Assembly: GCF_965363235.1 (NCBI RefSeq)
Contig: NC_134846.1
Span: forward strand, 64,593,121 to 64,657,120
Source: Mytilus galloprovincialis
Lineage: Eukaryota > Mollusca > Bivalvia > Mytilida > Mytilidae
Reading direction: 5' to 3'
DNA length: 64,000 nucleotides
Position numbers and translations under genes: made by a program
Shown: positions 1 to 13,100 of the stretch, one piece after another
Layout of the letters: every line of letters begins with the position of its first letter
Numbering within the stretch: the stretch's first letter is position 1
The notes under the pieces: generated by a model
Told to the model about the DNA's origin: nothing
The model's database searches: none
Seen by the model: the letters and a program-made list of their open reading frames with translations, nothing else

Positions 1-1519
1 ATGGCTAAAAAAGAAAAAGACAAACAGACAGTTATAGTACACATGAAACAACATATTAAAAACCAAAGACTAAGCTCAGTCTGCCGTTCCGATCAATTGC
101 GGTTAAATAAGATGAATATGTAAAATCAACATTTAGATTGTACAACATCTCTGTATAAGTAAAGCAGTTAGATGTATCCAAGGAATTTAAACATTATAGT
201 ATACAAATAACAAAGAATCCATTACATCAAGTAACTTTATAAAATTTGTTGATTACATTTTCTATTTCTTTTCAGCACAGAGATTCTAAACAAAGATGCC
301 CTATTTACCAAATTATCGATTTATCGAAACATAAAGCAGCAAAATCTAATTAAAGTACATTTGTCGAAAACGAATTTCTTTGCTGTTTCTTACTTTTATT
401 TCCACAACTGCTGCTACTGTGGCTTCATTTTGCTTTATGCAATAAATTTGTATAGGTCTGTTTATGATATCAATTCAAATGCGTATCGATAATATTTCTT
501 ACAGTTTGGTTTCTTAAATTTTCTCAACTCAATTTCTTTCTGAAAGCGTGCATTTATGCATAAAATGATAGGTCTATATCGGTGCTAATAAAAGAAATTC
601 TTATTAAAAAAAACAATCAATCATAAATTATACAAGGTTGATTTCTAAAAAAGAGTTTTCCGCATTGTTGAAACTATATATATAAACTTGATGAATATAT
701 AAAATACTGGTTATAATAAGTATTACACATACCACAAAATTATCTATCCATCTAAAGTACAAGAGCAATATATAACATTACACTGATAGGAACTCAGTTG
801 ATACCTGATAATACTGCAAAAGTAATTGGAGACTTTTTTCAAATACAAGGAATCCTGGGATAAAAGTTAAATCTTCTACCCATAGTTTTGAAGATCAATC
901 CAGAAAAATCACAAAAAGCGAAAATTATGAAAGTAAAAAAAGAAATATACCGAATATCAAGGAAATTGCAAATTTGAAAGTCCCATATCAAATGTCGAAA
1001 TCAAATAACCATCAAACTTATGGAAAACTACTGGAAAAAATCTGTCATATTCCTGACTTGATACAGGCATTTCCTTATATAGAATATGATGGATTAAGCT
1101 AGCAAAAGCTTCGGTAAAAGGATATTACCAAAAATGAACCAAACAGTAAAGGTCAATCATTTACATAGACATCAAAACGAACACTACAACACTTAAAATG
1201 ATAAACAACGTCAGTACCTAGAACCTATACTTCAAGAAAATCTTGTATAATTGGCGAAGTTGGTACGCGATATTTATCAACATGGTCTTGATATCTTTCG
1301 ATGACTTTTTTTAGTTAAAGGACGAAAAGTTCTTTGACATAACCCTGGTTCATGAACTTTCTGATCGGACACTGGTGATGTAACATGAACATGATGAATA
1401 CGCAAAGATCTGAGGACAAAACAAAATAAAAAAAAATCCATGAAGTTCCAGTTTTCTTGTGAGACTTGTACATTATGTACATTAGTTTCTTAATATTTGA
1501 ATTATTAATAAGTGTATTA
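1..1519. other. Non-coding AT-rich sequence, no gene seen
   Basis: No open frame of meaningful length or recognisable domain was found. The first about 100 bases resemble 40262-40350, which is also read in reverse near 45700-45830, so the window starts inside a dispersed repeat. The rest is A/T-rich with no structure I can name. Confidence 0.5.
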
Positions 1520-3060
1520 ACGGCGAATATAAGAAAGCTATATTAGTGAAACACTGACTACTCAGATGATGAATTACTCAAGAGACTGCAGAATAAAAAC
1601 AAAATGGCAATGTGTGTAATCAAAAACATGTTTCAAATAATAAGTGCCTGGGATTCTTGTACGTACAACAAAAGCATTTCATCTATCAATAATGTAGGTG
1701 TCGCCATTTTATCATGACATTAAAAGTAATGTACCTTTCACGGCTGTCATCATACTATAACCGTGACATAAAATTGGATTTTTCTTATTGAAAAATATGT
1801 AAAATGAATGTGTTTTCTTTTTTGAGGTAGACACTCATTCTATTTAATTTGATGAACAGTTTGTATCGGCATTATGGTAGGATGTCATCATGAACTTGCA
1901 AAAGAGTAGTTCGTGACAACAACAAAAACAAATATCCCTCGATCAGAACGAAGATTATATTTCAAATTATACAAATTAGTCTATTCGTCGCAATCATAAC
2001 TTTGATTTTTTCATTCAATCATATCGTATGATAGAAGTAATATTCTATAGAAACACAGAAACCTGATGATACTATATGTTCTTCATAGAAATTATTTGGT
2101 CTTATTCCATCATTTTATGATTAAATATTTGCTACATCAAACTTCCTTTCAAAGAAAAGTTTAAACACAACAACAAAAAAAGTATTTCACATATACACTC
2201 ATAATATAAAGGATAGAAATTTTAAACGCCAGACAATCTTCTACGAAACACAAACCTGCATTGACGCTGTAATGAAGAAAAAATATAAAGAAAAATGAAC
2301 GAAGAAATAGAGTATTGAGGACCAACAATTACGAAAGATTTGCAAAATAAAGAATAGGATATTCATTCCTGATTTTGAACACCTTTAGTATTTCGAAAAA
2401 AAATACCATACCAGTGACAAATCATACCAACACAGAAGTGCTATTTACTGGACTGCTGATACTCTCGGGGAGTAACCTCTGCCACCAGTGGCATCAATCC
2501 AGCGGTTGAAGTTGTTAGTAAACTCATAATGGATAAGATGATTAAACATTTTGTTTGCAAGATGTGCGTTTAATCCACAAAAGACTAGTCAGTGAGACCC
2601 TTATAAAAAAGTAAAGCAGGACAAATAAAGTACGAATTTGTAGTTGTAGAACATTGAGGACCAAAAAGTCTGATAGGTTCTGATTAATAAAGCTGAAGCA
2701 ATTTAAAACAAAAAAGAATGACGAACAGACCATGAAAACAAATAATAACCAAATCATTTTGATATCTTATGATTTGAAAATGATGAAATTTCACCTGCAA
2801 ATGAGCTAACAAATCATAACTACATCACCGACAAATTGCCTCCAAATCATTTCTTATTATGTTCTAAGTAAACATCTTAACGAATCCGCAATATTTAGCT
2901 AACAAACATGACAAAGTTAAAAATCTTTTTGAAATCATTTCATACAATATTCCAAGTTAACAAATCATTAAGAAATCACACAATAACAGAAACAAATTGT
3001 TAACAAATCATACATTTGAACGCAAGCACAAAGAAACCAATATTTCTTAATTTGAGATAA
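1520..3060. repeat. Segmental duplication, copy A, distal block
   Basis: This block aligns by eye with 23060-24400. The clearest stretch is 1660-1790 against 23230-23360, including the shared words AATGTAGGTGTCGCCATTT and CACGGCTGTCA and then matching text about 100 bases further on. The later part (2170-3010, with repeated CAAATCAT words) aligns with 23700-24260. It is the outermost recognisable part of the duplication that also contains the GPCR. Copies differ by many substitutions and small indels, so the duplication is not recent. Confidence 0.7.
2420..2540 (+). repeat. Dispersed repeat family R2 (fragment)
   Basis: Contains the family signature: a CACAGAAGTGCT word, a CTCGGGGA word, then CCACCAGTGGCATC and a 'CAGCGGTTG' segment. 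The same series recurs at 13080-13200, 24485-24600, 37480-37590 and 49505-49600, and in reverse at 3400-3500. A short non-coding interspersed element; class unknown. Confidence 0.6.
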
Positions 3061-3099
3061 ATTCTGCACAATTTTTTTTAAAAGTGCAAATTCAACAAA

Positions 3100-3235
3100 A
3101 ATCAATGGTAGTATGACACCTCAAGACAAAACAAACTGAAATTTTGATATTCCATTTAAATCAAAGAAAACAGGATAACTTTAATTGGTATTCAGTACCG
3201 GAAACATATAGCGCATTCGTGGACGAAAAAACATC
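3100..3235. repeat. Repeat block inverted relative to 27480-27640
   Basis: About 135 bases read, in reverse complement, like 27480-27640. Shared features are the CAATGGTAG..GACACCTCAAG stretch, the run of AAATCAAAGAAAACAGG, and GGAAACATATAGCGC. Because it is inverted between copies A and B while the surrounding blocks are direct, it is an independently inserted repeat or a local inversion. Confidence 0.6.
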
Positions 3236-3525
3236 TGTTGGCCGTATTTGGCAAAACTTTTTGGAATTTTGGGTCCATAATGCTCTTCAACTCTGTACTT
3301 GTTTCGTTTAACAACTATTGTGATTTTAGCGTAACTGATGAGTCTTGTGTAGACGAAACGCGCGTCTGGCGTATTAAATTATAATCCTAGTATACCTTTG
3401 ATAACTATTTACACCACTGGGTCGATGCCACTGTTGGTGCGTTTCGTCACCGAGGGTATCACCAGCCCAGTAGCCAGCACTTCAGTGTTTACATGAATAT
3501 CAATTATGTGGTCATTTTATAAATA
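3236..3525 (-). repeat. Dispersed repeat R2, longest copy
   Basis: Reads on the minus strand through the R2 signature: a trinucleotide-poor AGTGCTGGCTACTGGGCTGG segment, CCTCGGTGACGAAACG, GTGGCATCGACCCAGTGG, an ACGCCAGACGCGCGTTTCG segment, and a tail ending TTGCCAAATACGGC. The same ordered words recur at 12760-13200 and 37265-37590. Non-coding. It lies just beyond the 3' end of the GPCR and may supply its 3' untranslated region. Confidence 0.6.
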
Positions 3526-3819
3526 GTAGTAGATTTAGTAGTTTTCAGAGAATAATCTCCCTAATACTTGCATTTAAAAAATATTTTCATCGACCATTAT
3601 TATTCTCAAACGATTTGCTCAGTGAGATTCTGCTTGGTGTGCACACAATTATTTGTGTATGAAACGAAACACATAGATCACTATATTAAAGTCATGGGAA
3701 ATGTTCAATTTTCGAAAGTTCCTTTAAACAATTTGAAATCTTCAGTTACGAACAAGAAATTCGAATCAATAGTCGTAAAAAGGTTTTTGGTACCATTGTG
3801 CCATTTTGTTTCCTTTCCA

Positions 3820-4101
3820 TTAAGGTTGACAAGACGTATTATCCACCGATGTATCTGCTGTAGCGAGAACACCACGTGATCTTTCAAGAGGACGGTTTTG
3901 TGTATCTAAATCTGACACCGCTGCAATTTTATTTTGTTTCTTTCTGTTACACATAAATATACGTAAAAAGGCCTGTCGAAACATAGGATTGAATGTAACG
4001 TATAGAACAACATTGTAAGCGGTGCTGAATGCAGCTAAGGCTATCTTTACCAAAAATGTAACTGAACTGGCGCTTTCACTTCCATCACTCCCTCTGCTTT
4101 T
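3820..4101 (-). CDS. GPCR exon 3 (TM7 and C-terminal tail)
   Basis: Starts at an ATTTCAG acceptor in phase 0 with KSRGSDGSESASS, which forms the third extracellular loop, then TM7 (IALAAFSTAYNVVLY), NPMFRQAFLRIF helix 8, CNRKK (C308 is a possible palmitoylation site) and a Ser/Thr-containing tail ending TSCQP and a stop. A degraded copy with two frameshifts lies at 28560-28806. Confidence 0.85.
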   Translation of the reverse strand, partial: KSRGSDGSESASSVTFLVKIALAAFSTAYNVVLYVTFNPMFRQAFLRIFMCNRKKQNKIAAVSDLDTQNRPLERSRGVLATADTSVDNTSCQP

Positions 4102-7100
4102 CTGAAATAATAATAATAATATTTTTACAAAAAGATCAAACTTATAATGGACAAACGCTGATCTTTCACTTCTTAGGTATGATTTGTCCAAATTCATAGT
4201 TGAAATATCTTTGTTGTGTCACTCAAAACTCCACATTTCAATGAGTGCTTAAATCTTACATATATCAGTTTATGTAACTTAAGATTTACAAAATTAACGA
4301 AATTTGTAAAGTGGCGGAGTGGTCGAATTAGTTAAACAATTTAATCACTAGCCAATCAGAAATGAGATAGTTATTTAGAACCCCGCACGTGACAGGTACG
4401 CTCGACCCAAATCTAAATTGACCATGATGTATCAGTTATAAATTTGGTTCTCTCTGGTCTCTCCGGTTTCCCCCAACCAATAAAAACTGGCAGCCGAGAA
4501 ATAGCATAATAGTGATGAAAGTTAATCAATCGGTTTAACTAAATCTTTGACAAACGTGAGTATTTCTTCTTTCTAAATGTCAAGTTTAATTTGTGAGCAG
4601 TAACATTCTTTCTCTTCCATTTTATAGCGTTTTCATATTTCAGTTAATACTTTACGTTCGTGCATGTTCACATTTCACGGACTTCGTTAACAGGGGTGTT
4701 CTTTTACACAAAAAAAAATATATTCAAAAATGATCCGTCCTTTTCCGTTAACTGATTTGAATCAAATTCTCATATTTGATTTATAACAATGAAAAACATT
4801 TATGACATTTATTTTTTATTTGTTTAGTCTGTTTGAGCTTTTGATTTTGCCAACTGATTAGGGAGTTTCCTTTTTGAATTCTCCCCGGAGTTAGTTTTTT
4901 TTTTGTGATTTTACTTTTTATCAATAATAAAAGTCTTAAATAAACATTTTGCAGGGCCTGGGCTCGAAAATATGTAACTTAGTATCGTGTGTTATGTAGT
5001 CTAAAGCTATTAACTATCGAATTGACCTCCGAAAACCTTCTATGGTCATATAAGCGATATAGACATAAATGTAGATACAAATACTAGTTTAAAGTGGACT
5101 CGTGCAATTGAATTTTTCTAAGGTTGTTTAATTTCGTATTATAGATTAACAATATATGTTAATCATCGATATTGCCTGTATAAGAATGATTTTTTTTGTG
5201 GATTGAATCAGTCAATCAAATGATTTACCTTTGTTTTACTTTCAATGTTGACATTGTTTCCTTTAAATAACTCAACACGCACAATACATGCGTGATTAAT
5301 CTCTACATAAGGGTTTAAATTGATGTTCACAAGATAACGGATTCAATGAGGTCGAATTATTCACTTGCAAGTGAATAATTCATCATCAATGTTTCTTAGC
5401 TTATTTTGACAAATTGAACCATATTGGCCGCTAAAAACGAATTATTATTTCTTCTTCACTTTCATTAATGATTGAACAAAAAATATTTAAAATTTTTAAA
5501 TAGCTTGAAGCTAGTACCTCTTTTATGGTTCAATTTTACAATCGTATGATGTGGTGACAGCAAAACGCTCCGTTTTTATATGCACTTAGTCTCATTCCGT
5601 GCATACTGATTTAATTCAGATGTATAACAGTTAATTATTAGACATAATCAATTTTAATATACATCGTTATATATGTATTTCTAGAAATGCCCCCCAAAAC
5701 CACTTACTGCAATTATAAGTGTGATGAAATAAGGTAACCAGCTCACAGCAAACAGCACTGCTACAATAATTAACATTTTAATTATCTTCATTTTCTTTTT
5801 CAAAATAGTTGAATTAGCAACTGCCGCTGTTGTACTTTGGTCTGCAGATGATCCGGTTTGTTGGACAACAAAATATATTATCCTTGAATAGTTGTATAAA
5901 ATGATAACCAGTGGTACGATATATGTTACAAACAGCAGCATTATTCCGTTTCCAATTACAAAGGCACGGGGTACCATATCGCTATTACACGCTTGGTGTG
6001 TTTCTGTTTTGTTATCCTCTATTGTCTGTTGATCAACAACCTGGAATTCTATAATGGTAGGAGTGGCGGCTAGAAAAGCTATTACCCAAACACTAGGGAT
6101 AATAAATTTGCAATGTCTGTTCGTTATTTGGGTCTTTAGGCTATCCACTATACAATTTCGTCTCTCAAACGCCATTGTTGCTAAAGTATAAGACGCTGAT
6201 GTTATACACAAAATGGGAAAGGCAAAAGCAACTTTGCATAGGAAGGGACCTGTAAATAAATAAATATATAGTTATAGTTGTTTAGAAATTTAGATAATTA
6301 AATACACAAATTTCGTTAATTCAATGCTACATTAAATACACACATTTCGTTAATTCAATGCTACATTAATTACACGTATTTCGTTAATTCAATGCTACAT
6401 TAAATTCAATTAAATTATTCTTTACTTGTCTACCAAGTTGCCACAACTGAATAATTTGTTTCTGTCAGTTATAATTTCTTTGTACCACTAATCTCTGCAT
6501 GACAGAATTACATGATATCTAATATATCCCATATCATTTATGTCGTAATATCATCCACGACTCACTCCATACTTACTGTATGAAATGGATAAAACGGGAA
6601 AAAGCTGACAAAAAATCTTTGGACTCTTTTTTAATTCAGTAATGAAGATAGTTGATATACGTATTCAACATTTCAAAGAACATTTTACTATTAACAATAT
6701 CCACAATAAACCTATTTCTCGTATCAAACATAAACTAAAAGAACTAGCCAAGAAATTTGTTTTTGTCCCGGCCGATAAAGCTGCTAATAATATTATTATT
6801 GTTTGACGTAAATTTTACATTGAGGTTCTGAAAAAAGAAATCACAAATTCACCAACATTCCAACTGACTCCATTTTCAGAAAACGACATCTGTAACAAAC
6901 ATAAACTTTTAGCTACCGCTTTACAAGCAGAGCCAAATACAATGAAAGTCCCAACTATGTATTGGCTTCCGAAGCTACACAAAACACCTTACAAATATAG
7001 ATTTATTTCGTCTTCAAGCCATTGTTCCACTACTAAATTGTCTATTCTTCTTACCAGCACACTTGGTACCATTAAAAGCCTGATAATAAATTGTTCAAAT

Positions 7101-10100
7101 AAGGCCTTCGAAAATAGTTGAATTAATTACTTTTGGAGTGTCAAGAACTCGTTGGAAGTACTTGATAAATTGCATGCTTATATTGGTGATTTTGAATCTG
7201 TTCAAAGTTTTGATTTTCTACCCTGTATACCACATTGCCTCACATTCTCATTAAGAAAAAATTCACACACCTAATTAAATGGGCATTTAAAAAATCAGAA
7301 TGTGAATATATATGTTCAAACTCTTTTAGGTCATTTTTTAGTAGCAATAAACAAAAAAACTATGTCAATTGGACATGCTTTGATACTATATATGCCCTTG
7401 AATTTTTACAAGATAACATTTTTGTTCGCTTTGGGGATTCCGTATATCGTCAGATTATCGGAATTCCAAGTGGGACTAACTGTGCACCACTTATTGCGGA
7501 CCTGTTTTTGTATTGCTATGAGTTACAATTTATGACAAAAATAAGCAAAGACCCATCGAAACAACATCTGATAAACAAATTTAATAATACTTTTAGATAT
7601 TTGGACGATATTTTGGCTCTCAATAATGACGACTTCAGTATGTATATTAAAGAAATTTATCCTGTTGAACTTACTTTAAATCAAGCTAATACTAACAATG
7701 ACCACTGCCCTTTCCTCGATCTTGATATCTATATCACTAACGGAAAGCTGAATACTAAAATTTATGATAAAAGAGATGGTTTTTCATTTCCTATCGTTAA
7801 TTATCCATTTTTAGATGGTGACGTTCCCTTGTCACCATCTTACGGTGTTTATATATCTCAACCTGTACGATTTGCTCGTGTATGTAACAATGTTTTAGAT
7901 TTTAACGAGAGAAATTTATGTATTACTGAAAAATTATTACACCAGGGTTTTCGATATCACAAACTAGTCAAAACATTTACTAAATTTTATCATCGGTATA
8001 AGGACATCATTCGTAAATATAGCTCAACATGCAGACTTCTTATACGTTCAGGTATTTCACATCCAATTTTTTATGGAAATATTCTTTATAAAGCACAAAG
8101 GTGTCAGTATTCACCTCAAAAACTAACAAAACCTTTGAATAGACTTATTAAGAAGGGATATAGTTACGATACTGTTGCCAGGTCATTAAAGATTGCATAT
8201 TTTGGCGTTAATATTGATTCACTTATAGGGTCTTTGCATCGGAACTAAACACATTTATTCAAAAACCAGTTGTTGGCATGACACGGGTTATGTTCTTCTC
8301 ATATATGTTATGATGGTATGATACTAAACCCCTAACGGGAAGGATTGTGCCTGATGTTCATATGATGAAATCATAATCTTTTAGTCAGTTTAATTGAAGT
8401 CTGGAGCTGGCATGTCAGTTAACTGCTAGTAGTCTGTTGTTATTTATGTATTATTGTCATTTTGTTTATTTTCTTTGGTTACATCTTCTGACATCAGACT
8501 CGGACTTCTCTTGAACTGCATTTTAATGTGCGTATTGTTATGCGTTTACTTTTCTACATTGGCTAGAGGTATAGGGGGAGGGTTGAGATCTCACAAACAT
8601 GTTTAACCCCGCCGCATTTTTGCGCCTGTCCCAAGTCAGGAGCCTCTGGCCTTTGTTAGTCTTGTATTATTTTAATTTTAGTTTCTTGTGTACAATTTGG
8701 AAATTAGTATGGCGTTCATTATCACTGAACTTGTATATATTTGTTTAGGGGCCAGCTGAAGGACGCCTCCGGGTGCGGGAATTTTTCGCTACATTGAAGA
8801 CCTGTTGGTGACCTTCTGCTGTTGTTTTCTTCTATGGTCGAGTTGTTGTCTCTTTGGCACATTCCTTATTTCCATTCTCAATTTTATAGACATAGATATT
8901 GCTGATCTGAGATTAATTAGCTTTTGATTGATTATTTCGTTTAACTCAACGCTACTTTATACATTACGGATTTTATTTTCAAAACCGATTAAGTTTAATA
9001 TTAAAAACTGTAAAAGCATTGAGATGCAAACGCGAACATATCACAAAGTTGTAAATCAATAACTTTAAACTTTTGTGAAAGGTGCTGAGTGCTCTTCGGT
9101 AACAAAAAAAAAAACAAAAATATGGCAAGTTTTGTTTTGTGAAATTTTGTAGGGGAATAGGGGAAGTATTTATTTGTATTTTATAACTAGTGCTTATTAG
9201 TTTTCACTTTAATTATATTTTCGAATACTCTCATTTGAGTTCCATTGTAACTAGTCATATGACACAAAGTGGGGAACAGGCTATAGCTAGTGAAGCAAAG
9301 ACGAGCACCGTCCGTTCTGCGGGTCAAAAATCGGGCATGTGAAAATAAACAAAAATACATAAAGGCAACAGTAGTATACCGCTGTTCAAAACTCATAAAT
9401 CCATGGACAAAAAACAAAATCGGGGTAACAAACTAAAACCGAGGGAAACGCATTAAATATAAGAGGAGAACAACGACACAACACCGAAACGCAACACACA
9501 CAGAAACAGACCAAGCAACAGACAAAACACCACGAGAATAACAAATATAACATCAAAACCAAATACAAAAATTTGGGATAGATAAGTACCGTGCCACGTC
9601 TTATCTAAAAAATAAGAGAAAACACAAACGACTCAACGTTAAAATGCAACACACACAGAAACTAACAATATTATAACAATGGCCATCTTCCTGACTTGGT
9701 ACAGGACACTTTTAAAGGGGAATAAAAGTGGTGGGTTGAACCTGGTTTTATGGCATGCCAAACCTCGCACTTTAATGACAAAGTTAAATATAACATTGAA
9801 ATGACAACATAATATTACAGGACTACAATACAAACAAAAAGGAGACCATATTAGACAAAGAAAAGCATGATTAATAGACAACAAAAGCATCAAGTTTAAA
9901 ATTCAATACGCCAAAAACGCGTCTTGTCCACACAAGACTCAATAGTGACGCCCAGATATAAAAGATCGAAAGTGAAAAAAGTACAAAGTTGTACAGCACT
10001 GAAGATCAAAAGTTGAAAAGGTTTTGCCAAATACGGCATTGTTTGTATGCCCGGGATAAGAACATTCTTATTATATAGAACAATTCATGCTATTGCAAAC

Positions 10101-13100
10101 AGTAAATTTTATCAAATGAATATGAAAGAGATATACATAATCATGATAATGAAACTGAAGTATTAACTAATACAGAAAACTAAACCCGAATACATAACGC
10201 CCAGATATAAAAGATCGAAAGTGAAAAAAGTACAAAGTTGTACAGCACTGAAGATCAAAAGTTGAAAAGGTTTTGCCAAATACGGCATTGTTTTTATGCC
10301 CGGGATAAGAACACTTTTATATAGAACGATTCATGCTATTGCAAACAGTAAATTTTAACAAATGAATGTGAAAGATATATTCATAATGAAACTGAAGTAT
10401 TAACTTATTACAGAAAACTAAACCCGAATGCATGATGCAGCATAGACACACCCGAATCAATCCAGGCGTCAACGCAATTAAAAAAATGACGTCACATACG
10501 ATGGTGAAAAGGCAAACGTTATGCCACATTTGAATTTATGAAATTTAGAAACAGCATGACGTCACACATGAAAAACTATAATTCAAAAGTGAGATAGAAT
10601 TAGGATTGCTTTAAGATTATATTAGAACTAAATACTGATAATTTATTAAAACAAAATGCATATTGCAATACTTATTAATAGCAATTAACTGTAATATATA
10701 TATGTCAAGTTTGTTATGAATCCAACTTCAAACGTAATTAATCGTACGAAATTAAATATAATAGATAAAGGCGGTGATTAATTTTTCCATCCGTAACACC
10801 TAAATATAATAAAAAGACGTCAATACATTTTGACAAAATGAGAATTACAAATATAACATTAAACATGTAAACTAAATACATGAATTTGGGATAAACAAGT
10901 ACAGAAACACGTCTTATAGTAATACGAATTCACATTCAGCAAAAAAGTCACAATCGGGAATAAGTCACGTTTGGTAATTAAAAGATTAGACGACATAATG
11001 ACAAACCACAATCTACCATGTGGTAAAAATGTCCTACAATAGTTAAAATCAAAACGATTTATTTATCAGACCTAGGATGTTATGTTCGGATTCCCTACAT
11101 CAGACTGACATGCGTGTTCGTATATTCTAAAAAACTATTCACCCAAATGCATTAAATTGTGTCATGTTTATATGTATGAAAAAAAAGTGATACTTTCTAT
11201 TTCAACGTCATCTAAAAAGAAACACCAAAAAAATACTTCTTTAAATGTATTGTGTTTTGATGGCAACAATTGTTTTGCTGATGTTTTAATGTGTATGTAG
11301 TATTAGTATTCTAGAACCCAATTTTCTAAATTGTATAGAATGGAAGATTTACAAATTACTTATGACTCATACACATCTTATATTTACATATTAATTAAAA
11401 GTGAACAGAGTTAGATATATATATGTTTGAATATCATGTTATAATTACTTATGGTATGTTCTTGAATATCACATACAATATGAAATAATGAAATAAGATA
11501 TAGCATGAGGATGATGCAGATTATCAACAAAGAAAAGACATTATAATAAAGATAGAAATGTTGACTATCAGCTTTCCAACAATGTATATATGTATCTCAA
11601 TCGATTTTATCACAATAATTATTCATCACTCGACAAATTAATAAAGTAAAAAATCCAAAAAAGAAGAAAAAGAAATTTAGATCAGAAAAAATCATGAGAT
11701 CAACTCATAAGCTTAGTGCATTGGTTTGCCCAATTAGCTTAAAATTATTTAGTAACACGAATACATACCAGAAGCTATATTCGATTATAAAGGCAGTAAC
11801 ATATACGTAGTAAATACGTAAGCTTTTTTTGCGTGAATCGGTTTGATTTTGTTTGGATGCAGAATGATTTTATCGAGGAAATGACATGCAAAAAAACAAT
11901 TCATCTGATTTTGTTTTATTTCGTAAGTTTTACAGTTATAATACCGATCGTTCAATGTTTCTTTTCAATTGATTAAACACAAACGAACCACAATTTTCAT
12001 CTATTTAAATAAAGATGCAAGTTCTTTTTTTTTCATTATACAGGTTATATGCGTACTGCAGTCAAAACATCCGGTTTTCCTACACTGTTTCTTCGGGTTT
12101 TCTTAAAGATGGAAAACAAGAAAGAAGTCATTCGAAACATTTTAAATTTATTTTTTTCTAATTTTCCAATTTAGTGAAGGACAATAACACATCGTCATGA
12201 AAAGGTCAAACCATATAACTATGTTTATCAATTTGATCCCTTTTTGATCCAACGTAAACTTTCTGAATACATTTTACGATAGCGTTTCAGTGATATGTAT
12301 GGTTCTCCTATACGTTGTATTATATTTTAGATATATCTGTATTCTCTAAAACCAATTATCAAAAGAAACCGACATAGATTTGATTCATTTGAATATACAA
12401 TACTTTGGGATGAACATACTTGGAGTCAATACGTTCAAAATAAACACAACAAATAGAAAACGTAGAATGAAAGTACATGTCTTTTAACCCGGGGGACTGA
12501 CTATTTATTACTCTGTTGAAAAAATTAATGTGGAAATAACTTCTCAATTAGCAATAGTTAAACTGTTAAAGTCATATATAATGGATAAAGTTTTTCATTT
12601 GTATTCTTAGCAGGCAACCAGACGCTCTCAATCTATGGAGCTCCTGAGCTATGGACTGGACATCGTTCTACTGAATGTGCCGGCAATTTGTAATATATGA
12701 AAAATGAGACATTCCATACCTAAAAACTTGTTTTAAGGTTATTTTACCTTAATCGTATTTGGCATAACTTTTTGGAATTTTGGGTTCTTGATGCTCTTCA
12801 ACTTTGTACTTCTTTGGCTTTATAACTATTTTGATCTGAACGTCACTGATGAGTCTTATTTAGACGAACATCTACAAAAGATACACCAGTGAAACTCAAA
12901 TCCCAAAGTGTTAAAAAGGCCCAAAAAAGTACGAAGTTGAAGAGCATTGAAAACCAAAATTCCTAAACATATTGCCAAATACAGCTGAGGTAATCTATTC
13001 CTGAGATAGAAAAGCATTCATTTTTCAAAAATTCAAAAGTTTTGTAAACAGTTAATTTATAAATATGACAATCAATGATAATTCATATCAGCACAGAAGT

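Noticed and set aside
3568..3879. 103-codon plus-strand frame
   Set aside because: Lies antisense to GPCR exon 3 and its 3' flank; no domain.
4313..4400. Intact tRNA gene
   Set aside because: A box is good, but the B box is imperfect and the length and stems do not fit a cloverleaf; treated as a SINE head.
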